Part shown: in pieces, positions 16,502 to 24,439 of the stretch
How positions within the stretch are numbered: position 1 is the first letter of the stretch
Layout: each line of letters starts with the position of its first letter
Origin: Sphingomonadales bacterium
GTDB taxonomy: Bacteria > Pseudomonadota > Alphaproteobacteria > Sphingomonadales > Sphingomonadaceae
NCBI GenBank assembly: GCA_027485485.1
Contig: JAIXQY010000107.1
Location: 1-48,534 of the forward strand
DNA: 48,534 nucleotides
Reading direction: 5' to 3'
Program-made: the position numbers and the translations under genes
Notes under the pieces: generated by a model
Seen by the model: the letters and a program-made list of their open reading frames with translations, nothing else
Told to the model about the DNA's origin: nothing
The model's database searches: none

Positions 16502-17157
16502 CGCGTGTCTCTCCTGCCGCGCTGGGTGATGCGCACGTGCACATCGCCAATCAGGCTCATGCGTTTGCCGGCCAGATCGCCCGAAAGACTGTCGGCACTG
16601 AAACTGCCGATCGGGGTGAGGCCCGAAACCGGATCGGCGCTGGCCAGCGTGCGCCGCTTCAGATCAATCTGCACGGTGTCGGCGTTGATGCGATAGCCGC
16701 CATCCGAACGCAAGCGCACCGGCCCTGACACTTCCAACCGGTCTTCATCAATGAAATAGCGCCCCTTGGGCGCATCCACCTGCGACGGGCCATCGCGATC
16801 ATCGATGCTGGCGGACAGGCTGGTCAATGCCACCACCGGATCGGCGCTCGATCGTTGCACGGCGCTGCCGGCCTGGATGGCAAAGGCTTCACCGCTGGCG
16901 GTCTTGCCGCGATATTCGGCGCGGGCCACCCGCAACCGCTCCGGGGCCAGGGCCACCTGATCCTTGGCCAGCAGGAAGGAAAATTCCTGCACGCCCAGCA
17001 GCGGCCAGATCAGGATGGTGAGCGCCAAGGCGCCGGCCAGCGTGGGCAGCAGCCATTTGAACTGGCCCATCACCCATTCGTGCCGGCTGCCGGGCAAGGC
17101 AGCGCGCTGCCGCGCCGAAGCGCGACTGTCGCTGGAGGAATGGCTGTTTGGGGCCAA
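16498..17157 (-). CDS. lptC: LPS export ABC transporter periplasmic protein LptC
   Basis: LptC is the membrane-anchored receptor passing LPS from LptBFG to LptA. The product has a cytoplasmic N-terminal stretch, one transmembrane helix (about residues 35-55, WLLPTLAGALALTILIWPLL) and a periplasmic beta-rich domain with KGRYFIDEDRLEVSGPVRLRSDG-type strands. Length 219 aa and order (RNase D-like, lptC, lptA) match the alphaproteobacterial block. Confidence 0.87.
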   Translation of the reverse strand: MAPNSHSSSDSRASARQRAALPGSRHEWVMGQFKWLLPTLAGALALTILIWPLLGVQEFSFLLAKDQVALAPERLRVARAEYRGKTASGEAFAIQAGSAVQRSSADPVVALTSLSASIDDRDGPSQVDAPKGRYFIDEDRLEVSGPVRLRSDGGYRINADTVQIDLKRRTLASADPVSGLTPIGSFSADSLSGDLAGKRMSLIGDVHVRITQRGRRDTR

Positions 17158-17182
17158 GGGCCGGCGCCTCTGCTGCTTGCCG

Positions 17183-17797
17183 TCACATATGGGCGAAAAT
17201 GTCGGTCTCGTCCCAACCGATCAGATCAAGTTCGGCGCGTGTCGGCAGAAAATCGAAACAGGCCTGGGCAATATGGGTGCGGCCTTCGCGGGCCAGCCGA
17301 TCGATGAGAATTTCATAGGCGCGGTGCAGGTGGCGCACATCGCTGGCGGCATATTCCTTCTGCGCATCGCTCAGGATGGGGGCGCCCCAGTCGCTCGATT
17401 GCTGCTGCTTGGAGATGTCAACGCCCAGCGTCTCGCGCAGCAGGTCTTTCAGGCCGTGGCGATCGGTGTAGGTGCGCACCAGTTTGGAGGCGATCTTGGT
17501 GCAGAACACCGGGGTAGCCCACACGCCGAGATAATGGCGGATCACCGCCACATCGAAACGGGCAAAGTGCATCAGCTTCACCCGCGCCGGATCGGCGAGC
17601 ACAGCTTTCAGATTGGGCGCGTCATAGGCACCGGCGGCAAAGCGCACCAGATGCTCATCGCCGCGGCCGTCGCTGATCTGCAGCAGGCAGAGCCGGTCGC
17701 GATGCGGTTTCAGCCCCAGGGTTTCGCTGTCAACGGCAACCGGGCCGGGCGCCAGCACATCGGCCGGCAGATCACCTTCGTGGAGATAGACTGTCAT
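17183..17797 (-). CDS. rnd: RNase D-like 3'-5' exonuclease
   Basis: The product is a DEDD-type exonuclease domain only: PVAVDSETLGLKPHRDRLCL (motif I Asp-x-Glu), KLMHFARFDVAVI (motif II) and YAASDVRHLHRAYEIL (motif III with Tyr-x3-Asp). At 204 aa it lacks the HRDC domains of full RNase D, as is usual for the short alphaproteobacterial form. It probably trims RNA 3' ends. It lies 25 bases upstream of lptC and likely shares its transcript. Confidence 0.88.
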   Translation of the reverse strand: MTVYLHEGDLPADVLAPGPVAVDSETLGLKPHRDRLCLLQISDGRGDEHLVRFAAGAYDAPNLKAVLADPARVKLMHFARFDVAVIRHYLGVWATPVFCTKIASKLVRTYTDRHGLKDLLRETLGVDISKQQQSSDWGAPILSDAQKEYAASDVRHLHRAYEILIDRLAREGRTHIAQACFDFLPTRAELDLIGWDETDIFAHM

Positions 17798-17863
17798 CGG
17801 GTTGCGTTAGCAGGGGGGAGGGGGCCTGTCATCCACTGTCACGTGCTGTTATCGTGGGCGGCG

Positions 17864-18208
17864 ATGGTGATGGCGACGGATCTGCCCGACGTGCGGGCCC
17901 TGTTGATCGCAGCGGCGCGGGCCGGGCGTGACTTGTCTTACTCCGAAATGTTGCTGGCGCTGGGCTATCGCTTCAGCCGCCCCAAGATGCGCAGCCTGTG
18001 CCGCCTGCTCGATGCGATCGATGCCGAAGGCCGCAGTGCGGGTGAACCGGAACTGGCCGTGCTGGTGGTGCGGGAATCGGATCGCCTGCCCGGCCAGGGC
18101 TGGTGGGTGGGGCGCAGCGACGTGCCCGCCGATTGGACCGGGCCGGCCGCGCGCGCCCATGTGGCCGCGTTGCAGTCAGCAGCCTTTGCCTGGTGGGCTG
18201 GCCGCTGA
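17864..18208 (+). CDS. Small conserved hypothetical protein
   Basis: The 114-residue product reads as a folded soluble protein: DLSYSEMLLALGYRFSRPKM and LCRLLDAIDAEGRSAGEPEL, then LAVLVVRESDRLPGQGWWVG. I recall similar small proteins from sphingomonads, sometimes carrying a doubtful ribose-phosphate pyrophosphokinase name, for which nothing here gives support. The helical start followed by the GQGWWV stretch hints at a small DNA-binding-like or regulatory fold, but this is speculative. ATGs at 17864 and 17870 are both possible. It is divergent from the RNase D-like gene. Confidence 0.7.
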   Translation: MVMATDLPDVRALLIAAARAGRDLSYSEMLLALGYRFSRPKMRSLCRLLDAIDAEGRSAGEPELAVLVVRESDRLPGQGWWVGRSDVPADWTGPAARAHVAALQSAAFAWWAGR

Positions 18209-18218
18209 CTGTGTCGCC

Positions 18219-19598
18219 TCAATGCGGGTGCACATCCTGCCGATCATTGTTGCGCGGGTGCCGTTCCTCATAAACCGGCGCTGGTCGTGGTGCCGCAGGC
18301 GGAGCCGACATTTCCCTTGGCGGAGGCGGAGCCGACATCTCCCTTGGCGGCGGCGGGGCCGGCATGGCCCGCGGCTGCGGCGGCGACGCGCCCATGCCGG
18401 CGGCAATGCGAGCGCCCATGCTGCCCCCGTTCATGCCCCCATTCATCCCGCTGTCGCCGCGCCCAGGGCGCTCATTTCCAGAGCGATCATTGCCCGGATT
18501 GGCATCACGGCCCCGGCCCGGTTCACCACGGCCGGCATTGCCCCTGCCAAAGTCACCGCGGCCAAAGTCTCCGCGGCCAAAGTCACCGCGTTCCGGCCGG
18601 GAATCGCGGGCGATATTGCCTGGCGGGCGGGGTTGCGGCGGCTGACCGGTCAGATCGCGGCCAATGGCATCGCCCACGCTGCCCGGTGCCCCGCGCTGCG
18701 GATCACGGCCACGGCGATCCCAGTCACGGCCACGATTCCAATCATTGCGGCCGCGGTTGTTCCAGCCGCCATTGTTGCGGCCCCAGTTGTTCCAGCCCCA
18801 CGGCTGGTTCCAGCCATGGCCATTCCAGCCCCAGGCCGGGCTGCCCCAACCCCAATTGTTCCAGCCGCCGCGATTCCAGCCGCCACGGCTCCAGCCGCTG
18901 CCGATGCCGACCCAGACATTGGTGCCGCCAAAGCCCCCATTGTTGCCAAGGCCAAAGCCGAAGCCCCATTGCCAGCGGCTTGACCGCCAATAGCGCGCGC
19001 CCCGGTCCCACGGCAGCGCGCGGCCGCGGAAGCCCACGGCATAGGCCTGGCCGCGCGGAACCCACACCCAGCTGGGCGCATACCAGCTGTTCCAATCGTT
19101 CCAGCGCCAGTCATTGCCGAAGCCGCTATCAAAGGCAAAGCGCACGGCCGGCGGAATTGGCGCCCAGCCCACCACCTCATCATCCTCGCGCCAGGCGGCC
19201 CAACTGGGCGCCCATTCGCCGCCGGGAACCCACACCCAGCCAATGGCGTCGTCAAAGCCCCAGCGGCCATAATGATCGGTGGCCCAACCCCATGGGTCTT
19301 CGCTGCGCCAGAAGCGGTCTGGCCCCCACCCGCCGTTCACATAAGGCTGCCAGCCGGCGGGCGCGTTGGGCACGAAGGCCATGCCCCAGCGGCTGGCCAC
19401 CCAGCGGCCATAGGGTGCCAGCGCCGGCACGAAGACGGCAATGTCATCCACATTGCGGAAACCGAAGCGGTCGCCCGGCTGGATGTCGGTGGTGGCCACG
19501 GCGGCTGCACCGGGGGGCGGGCTGACGGGCTGGGCCAGCGCCGGGCCAGCGGCCAGCGCCAGGCTGAGGGGAAGCAGAAACCAGCGATTGCCGTGCAT
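18219..19598 (-). CDS. Secreted W/G-rich protein with DUF6600-like domain and low-complexity tail
   Basis: A signal peptide (MHGNRWFLLPLSLALAAGPALA) is followed by a globular part rich in W-G motifs (APYGRWVASRWGMAFVPNA, WGWATDHYGRWGFDDAIGWV, VPGGEWAPSWAAWREDDEVV), typical of DUF6600-like proteins whose function is unknown. From about residue 230 a Trp/Gly/Asn-rich region follows, then repeats of GDFGRG and of PPPPREMSA. This suggests an exported structural or surface-associated protein. The ATG at 19598 is chosen because the signal peptide begins there and AAGGG lies eight bases upstream, although that site is inside a perfect hairpin. An upstream TTG at 19631 is unlikely. Confidence 0.75.
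   Translation of the reverse strand: MHGNRWFLLPLSLALAAGPALAQPVSPPPGAAAVATTDIQPGDRFGFRNVDDIAVFVPALAPYGRWVASRWGMAFVPNAPAGWQPYVNGGWGPDRFWRSEDPWGWATDHYGRWGFDDAIGWVWVPGGEWAPSWAAWREDDEVVGWAPIPPAVRFAFDSGFGNDWRWNDWNSWYAPSWVWVPRGQAYAVGFRGRALPWDRGARYWRSSRWQWGFGFGLGNNGGFGGTNVWVGIGSGWSRGGWNRGGWNNWGWGSPAWGWNGHGWNQPWGWNNWGRNNGGWNNRGRNDWNRGRDWDRRGRDPQRGAPGSVGDAIGRDLTGQPPQPRPPGNIARDSRPERGDFGRGDFGRGDFGRGNAGRGEPGRGRDANPGNDRSGNERPGRGDSGMNGGMNGGSMGARIAAGMGASPPQPRAMPAPPPPREMSAPPPPREMSAPPAAPRPAPVYEERHPRNNDRQDVHPH
18546..18590. repeat. Tandem repeat, three 15-bp units inside the DUF6600-like gene
   Basis: Three consecutive 15-bp units (GCCAAAGTCACCGCG, with one base changed in the middle copy) encode GDFGR repeats. 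A second repeat, with about 27-bp units near 18295-18375, encodes PPPPREMSA. Both keep the reading frame. Confidence 0.8.
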
Positions 19599-19606
19599 GG
19601 GGTGAG

Positions 19607-19634
19607 CCCTTGATTGAACGTCCGTAATCAAGGG
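19607..19634 (-). promoter_or_regulatory. 5'-leader hairpin masking the ribosome binding site of the DUF6600-like gene
   Basis: On the minus strand CCCTTGATT (19634-19626), a 10-base loop and AATCAAGGG (19615-19607) form a perfect 9-bp stem. The AAGGG in the second arm is the only good ribosome binding site, eight bases before the ATG. In mRNA this would close the site, so translation may depend on temperature, a ligand or another RNA. As DNA it could also be an operator. Confidence 0.55.
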
Positions 19635-19676
19635 AATGCGCCAATCAAGATGACAATGAAATGAACGGGCGCGCCG

Positions 19677-20957
19677 TCAGCCGATCTGATCGCGCAGGGC
19701 ATACCAGAGCATGCCCAGCACATGCAGCGGGCCGCGCAACAGGGCGCCGCCGGGAAAGCCGGGCGGGGCGATGGCGGCAAATGGGGCGAAGCGGCTGGCA
19801 TCCCCGGTGGCGGCTTCGGCCAGCAGCGCGCCGCCCAGGGTGGACAGCACTGCGCCTTGCCCGGAATAGCCATGCGCCCACAGCACAGGGCCATCGCGGC
19901 CCAGATCGGGCAGGCGGCTGCGGGTGATGGAGACCAGCCCGCCCCAGGCATGGGCAAGCCCCACGCCGGCCAGCATCGGGAAGCTGCGTTCCAGGAATGG
20001 CCGTACAAAGGCTGCCATGTCGGCCGGCGGGCGCGGGCTGTAGCGTTCGCCACCGCCAAACATCAGCCGGCCATCGGGCGTGCGGCGGAAATAATTGACG
20101 ACGAAGCGGCTGTCGCTCACCGCCTGGTTGCCGGGGATCAGGCCGGCGCCGCCATCGGGCAGCACATCGGTGGTGACGATATAATTGGCCACCGGCATGA
20201 TGCGGCTGTGCACCCGGCCATTCAGCGGGCCGAGCAGCGCATCGCCGGCGAGGATGGCCTGCGCGGCGACAACGCGGCCGGCATCGGTGTGCAGCGTCAC
20301 GCCGCCAGCCCGGCGCTCCAGCCTGGTCACCGGGCTGGCTTCATGCAGGATCGCACCCGCCGCCTCGGCCGCGCGGGCGAGGCCCAGCGTGTAGTTCAAC
20401 GTGTGGAAATGGCCGCCGCCGGCATCCATCAGGCCGCCATGGCTGGGGCTGGCCACCGCCGCGCGCGCGGCAGCGGCATCGAGCACCGCCATGCCGGCAT
20501 AGCCCAGCCGCGCCGCCGCAACGGCTTCGTGGGCGAAATCATCAAGATCGCGTGGGCGCACCGCCGTGAGCAGATGGCCGGAAAGCGTGAGATCACAGGC
20601 AATGTCGTGCCGGGCAATGCGGTCAACCACCAGATCGCGCGCCGAAAGCGCCAACTGGAACAGCGCCGCGCCGCGCTCCTGGCCAAAGCGCGCCAGCAGA
20701 TCGGCGGCTCCCAGGCGCAATCCGGGGATGATCTGCCCGCCGTTGCGCCCCGATGCGCCATGGCCAATGCGCCCGCCTTCCAGCAGCACCACGCGCGCGC
20801 CGCGTTCGGCCAGGTGCAGCGCCGCCGAAAGCCCGGTGGCACCGCCGCCGACGATGGCGACATCGGCGCGGGCCTCACCCGCCAGAGCCGGCCGCAGCGG
20901 GCTGGGCTGGGCCGTGGCGGCATACCAGCTGCCCGCGAAGGCGAGGGCGTCGTTCAC
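19677..20957 (-). CDS. puuB: Gamma-glutamylputrescine oxidase-like FAD oxidoreductase
   Basis: The 426-aa protein belongs to the DadA/PuuB amine oxidase family. The Rossmann motif VAIVGGGATGLSAALHLAERGARVVLLE is at about residues 33-60, followed by GRIGHGASGRNGGQIIPG, the FAD-contact block typical of PuuB. Near the C-terminus are AWGGLVSITRSRLPDLGR and WAHGYSGQGAVLSTLGG. It should oxidise gamma-glutamyl-putrescine to the aldehyde. It is the last gene of the polyamine operon and starts with a GTG overlapping the puuA stop by four bases. Only the operon context sets the substrate; other N-substituted amines are possible. Confidence 0.87.
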   Translation of the reverse strand: MNDALAFAGSWYAATAQPSPLRPALAGEARADVAIVGGGATGLSAALHLAERGARVVLLEGGRIGHGASGRNGGQIIPGLRLGAADLLARFGQERGAALFQLALSARDLVVDRIARHDIACDLTLSGHLLTAVRPRDLDDFAHEAVAAARLGYAGMAVLDAAAARAAVASPSHGGLMDAGGGHFHTLNYTLGLARAAEAAGAILHEASPVTRLERRAGGVTLHTDAGRVVAAQAILAGDALLGPLNGRVHSRIMPVANYIVTTDVLPDGGAGLIPGNQAVSDSRFVVNYFRRTPDGRLMFGGGERYSPRPPADMAAFVRPFLERSFPMLAGVGLAHAWGGLVSITRSRLPDLGRDGPVLWAHGYSGQGAVLSTLGGALLAEAATGDASRFAPFAAIAPPGFPGGALLRGPLHVLGMLWYALRDQIG

Positions 20958-22300
20958 ACCTTCAGCAGCAGGTGATCGCGTTCCCAGCTGCTGATGACGC
21001 CTTGAAATGCCTCAAGTTCGGCGGCCTTGATGGCGGTGAAGCTGCGGAAGAAATAATCGCCCAGCAGCGCCCGCACCGGATCGCAATCGTTGAAGCGCTC
21101 CAGCGCCCCTTCCAGGCTGCGCGGCAGGGTGCGTTCGAAGTTATAGGCATTGCCCGAGGTCTTGGGCGAGGGTTCCAGTTCCTCGGTCATCCCCAGATAG
21201 CCGGCGATCAGCGTGGCGGTCATCGCCAGATAGGGGTTGGCGTCGGCGCCGGGCAGGCGGTTTTCCACGCGGCGGTTGTGGCGGTCGGTGATCGGCACGC
21301 GCAGGCCACAGCTGCGATTGTCGCTGCCCCATTGCACGTTGATCGGCGCGCCATGATCGGGCCGCATCCGGCGGAAGCTGTTGACATTGGGCGCAAACAT
21401 CGGCGCCAGCGCTGGCAGATAGCCTTGCAACCCGCCAACGAAGTGGCGGAACAGCGGCGCATCGCTGCCGTTCGAATTGGCAAACAGGTTATGGCCATCG
21501 TCCACCGCCACCACCGATGTGTGCAGATGCATGGCGCTGCCGGGCTGATGCTCCATCGGCTTGGCCATGAAGGTGGCATAGACGCCATGCTTCAGCGCGA
21601 CCTGGCGCACGATGCGCTTGAACAGCATCACCTGATCGGCCACCCGCACCGGATCGCCATGGACGAAGTTGATCTCCAGCTGGGCGGTGCCGGCCTCGTG
21701 GATCATCGTGTCGAGGTTCAGATCGGCCGCTTCGGCATATTCGTAAATCGCCTCGATCAGATCCTCATGCTCGGTGATGGCCTCCAGGCCATAGGGCTGC
21801 GACGAGGTTTCGGCGCGGCCCGAACGGCCGGCGGGCGGGGTGAGCGGGATATCGGGATCGGGATTGGGCGCGGTGAGATAGAATTCCAGTTCCGGCGCCA
21901 TCACCGGCCGCCAGCCGCGCTCCTCATACAGGGCCAGCACCCGTTTCAGCAGGTGGCGCGGGGAGGAGGCCCAGGGCGTGCCATCGGCGTGGTGGGCATC
22001 GGCGAACACATAGGCGGTGGGCGTCTTGAAGCCCGGCGCCACGCACAGGGTGGTGGGATCAAGCCGCAGCACCATGTCGGGATCGGAATAGGCCTCAACA
22101 TGTTCATCCACATCGGCATATTCGCCGGTGATGGTGAGCGAGAACACCGATGATGGCAGGCGCAGCGCGTTGTTGCGGGCGAATTGCACCAATTTTCCGG
22201 CCGGGAACACCTTGCCGCGCAGCACGCCGTTCATGTCGGGCACCAGGCATTCCACTTCGGAAATGCCCTTGTCCCGCACCCAGTCGCCGATATCGGCCAT
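20954..22300 (-). CDS. puuA: Gamma-glutamylpolyamine synthetase, glutamine synthetase family (copy 1)
   Basis: PuuA-type enzymes ligate glutamate to putrescine or spermidine with ATP. The product has the glutamine synthetase core: ELEFYLTAPNPDPD with the metal-binding glutamates, GTAQLEINFVHGDPV, KPMEHQPGSAMHLHTSVV, NSFRRMRPDHGAP, NRSCGLRVPI and ENRLPGADANPYLAM. Length 448 aa and the N-terminal EVECLVPDMNGVLRGK match PuuA rather than GlnA. GGGA lies upstream of the ATG. A second paralogue opens the transporter part of the same operon at 28349-29731. Confidence 0.9.
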   Translation of the reverse strand: MADIGDWVRDKGISEVECLVPDMNGVLRGKVFPAGKLVQFARNNALRLPSSVFSLTITGEYADVDEHVEAYSDPDMVLRLDPTTLCVAPGFKTPTAYVFADAHHADGTPWASSPRHLLKRVLALYEERGWRPVMAPELEFYLTAPNPDPDIPLTPPAGRSGRAETSSQPYGLEAITEHEDLIEAIYEYAEAADLNLDTMIHEAGTAQLEINFVHGDPVRVADQVMLFKRIVRQVALKHGVYATFMAKPMEHQPGSAMHLHTSVVAVDDGHNLFANSNGSDAPLFRHFVGGLQGYLPALAPMFAPNVNSFRRMRPDHGAPINVQWGSDNRSCGLRVPITDRHNRRVENRLPGADANPYLAMTATLIAGYLGMTEELEPSPKTSGNAYNFERTLPRSLEGALERFNDCDPVRALLGDYFFRSFTAIKAAELEAFQGVISSWERDHLLLKV

Positions 22301-22310
22301 AAAATTCCCT

Positions 22311-23702
22311 TTATAATGCCCGCAGCGCCGGTTCGGCCTCGTCCAGCGCCGCGGCGATGATGTCGATCATCCGGTCGATCTCGCCATGGCTGATGATCAG
22401 CGGCGGGCTCATCACGATCGAATCCTTCACCGCACGCACCATCAAGCCCTTGGCAATGCAGATGTCGCGCACGATTATACCCGATGCGCCGCCGTTTCCG
22501 AAGCGGCGATTGCTGCCGGGTTCGGAAACAATCTCCACCGCGCCGATCAGGCCCAGGCTGCGCGCTTCGCCCACCAGCCGGTGCCCAGCCAGTTCGGCCA
22601 GCCGCCGCGCCAGATAAGGGCCGCTATGCTCGCGGGTGCGGCGCACCAGATCCTCGTTTTCGATGATTTCGAGGTTCTTCAAGGCCACCGCCGCCGCCGT
22701 CGGGTGGCCGGAATAGGTATAGCCGTGGACAAAATCGTCGGGATTGGCCTTGATGGTGTCCACAATGAAATCGGCCACGCCCACGGCCGAAATCGGCAGA
22801 TAACCCGATGAAAGCCCCTTGGCCATCGTCACCAGATCCGGCGTGATGCCATAATGCTGATGGCCGAACCATTCGCCCAGCCGGCCGAAGCCGCAGATCA
22901 CTTCGTCGCAACACAGCAGCACGCCATATTTGCGGCAGATCGCCTCCACGCGGGGCCAGTAACCGGCTGGCGGGATGATCACGCCGCCGGCGCCCTGCAC
23001 CGGCTCGCCGATGAAGGCCGCGACATTCTCCGGCCCGGCGGCGAGGATGGCATCTTCCACGGCTTGCGCGGCGCGCGCGGCAAACGCCTCCTCCGTCTCA
23101 TCGAAGCCATAGGCGAATTTGTAAGGCTGCATCACATGCACGAAACCGGGCAACAAGGGCCCGCCTTGCGCGTGCATCGGCGCCATGCCGCCCAGGCTCA
23201 TGCCGGCGATGGTGGAGCCGTGATAACCGTTGGTGCGCGCGATGATCACAGTGCGCTGCGGCTCGCCCTTCAGCTGCCAATAATGGCGGGCGGTGCGGAT
23301 CAGCGTGTCGATCGCCTCGCTGCCCGAGCTGTTGAAGAAGATATGGCTGAAATGCCCGCCCAACAGGCCCGACAGCTTGGCCGCCAGCTGCACGGTGGGC
23401 GGCGTCGTCGTCTTGAAGAAGCTGTTGTAATAAGGCAGCTCCAGCATCTGCTCATAAGCCGCATCGGCCAGTTCGCGCCGGCCATAGCCGATGTTGACAC
23501 ACCACAGCCCGGCCATGCCATCGAGCAGGCGCAGGCCGTCGCCATCGATGATGCTGCAGCCTTCGCCGCGCACGATGATGCGGCTGCCGCCCATATCCTC
23601 CACCGCCTGCCAATCCTGTTGCGGGGCGAGGTGGTGGGCAACATCCAGCCGGCGCAATTCGGCGATATCATGGTTGCGCAGTGGCACGGCGGGCGGGTTC
23701 AT
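22311..23702 (-). CDS. spuC: Class III aminotransferase, putrescine/polyamine-pyruvate type
   Basis: The 463-aa enzyme is a PLP aminotransferase of the omega group: FFNSSGSEAIDTLIRTARHY, RTNGYHGSTIAGMSLGG, GEPVQGAGGVIIPP, CCDEVICGFGRLGEWFG with Asp266, and TMAKGLSSGYLP with PLP Lys295. It resembles SpuC-like polyamine or putrescine-pyruvate transaminases. In this operon it may deaminate putrescine directly or act on an aminated intermediate. Its start overlaps nothing upstream in frame but its neighbour puuD ends four bases into it (ATGA). Confidence 0.87.
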   Translation of the reverse strand: MNPPAVPLRNHDIAELRRLDVAHHLAPQQDWQAVEDMGGSRIIVRGEGCSIIDGDGLRLLDGMAGLWCVNIGYGRRELADAAYEQMLELPYYNSFFKTTTPPTVQLAAKLSGLLGGHFSHIFFNSSGSEAIDTLIRTARHYWQLKGEPQRTVIIARTNGYHGSTIAGMSLGGMAPMHAQGGPLLPGFVHVMQPYKFAYGFDETEEAFAARAAQAVEDAILAAGPENVAAFIGEPVQGAGGVIIPPAGYWPRVEAICRKYGVLLCCDEVICGFGRLGEWFGHQHYGITPDLVTMAKGLSSGYLPISAVGVADFIVDTIKANPDDFVHGYTYSGHPTAAAVALKNLEIIENEDLVRRTREHSGPYLARRLAELAGHRLVGEARSLGLIGAVEIVSEPGSNRRFGNGGASGIIVRDICIAKGLMVRAVKDSIVMSPPLIISHGEIDRMIDIIAAALDEAEPALRAL

Positions 23703-24439
23703 AACTGGCCTTCAAGCAAGAGCGGCTGGCCGCGCAGGGCACGGCCGAGCAGGTGAAAAAACCGGGCGGACTGGGCATCGGCATCGGCGGCCCATTCCGG
23801 GTGCCATTGCACGGCCAGCACCGGGGACGCACCGATCCGGGCCGACACCGCTTCCACCATCCCGTCGCTGGCCATGGCTTCGACTCCAAGGCCGGCGGCA
23901 AGCCGGTCAATGCCCTGATAATGCACGCTGTTGACGTTCAGCGCCAGCGACTGATGCGCGCGGGCCAGCACGCCGCCGGGGATGAGCGCCACATCATGGC
24001 GGTGATCAAACATGGCCATGAACGGCACATCATCGGATGCGTGGTGCCCCGGCACATCGCGGCCAAGGCTGCCGCCCAACGCCACGTTGATTTCCTGCAG
24101 GCCGCGGCAGATGCCGAACAGCGGCTTGCCCCGCGCCAGCACCGCCTTGACCAGCGCCGCCATCATCGCATCACGGCCAGGATCAAACGGCGGCTCCCCC
24201 GCGCTGTCTTCGCCATACAGCGCCGGTTGCACATTGGACGGGCTGCCGGTGAGCAGCACGCCGTCCAGCCGGTCAATCACTTCGTGTGCCGTCATCAGAT
24301 CGGGCAGGGCCGGCACCAGCAGCGCAGCACAATCGGCGTGGCGCATCGCAGCAGTCACATAACGGTTGATCACCGCCTGTGCCGGTTCCACGCCCACCGT
24401 CCGGGTGCAGCAGATGATCCCCAAAACCGGCCGGCTCAT
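23699..24439 (-). CDS. puuD: Gamma-glutamyl-gamma-aminobutyrate hydrolase
   Basis: PuuD releases GABA and glutamate from gamma-glutamyl-GABA. The product is a class I glutamine amidotransferase-like domain of 246 aa: RLDGVLLTGSPSNVQPALYG, nucleophile Cys111 in FGICRGLQEINV, and His213/Glu215 in VQWHPEW. The ATG at 24439 gives the usual N-terminus SRPVLGIICCTRTVG and overlaps the stop of the ABC ATPase by four bases. It is the final step of the gamma-glutamylated putrescine route. Confidence 0.92.
   Translation of the reverse strand: MSRPVLGIICCTRTVGVEPAQAVINRYVTAAMRHADCAALLVPALPDLMTAHEVIDRLDGVLLTGSPSNVQPALYGEDSAGEPPFDPGRDAMMAALVKAVLARGKPLFGICRGLQEINVALGGSLGRDVPGHHASDDVPFMAMFDHRHDVALIPGGVLARAHQSLALNVNSVHYQGIDRLAAGLGVEAMASDGMVEAVSARIGASPVLAVQWHPEWAADADAQSARFFHLLGRALRGQPLLLEGQL

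Noticed and set aside
18546-18590. CRISPR-like repeat array
   Set aside because: The repeats are directly tandem 15-bp units without spacers and keep the protein frame.
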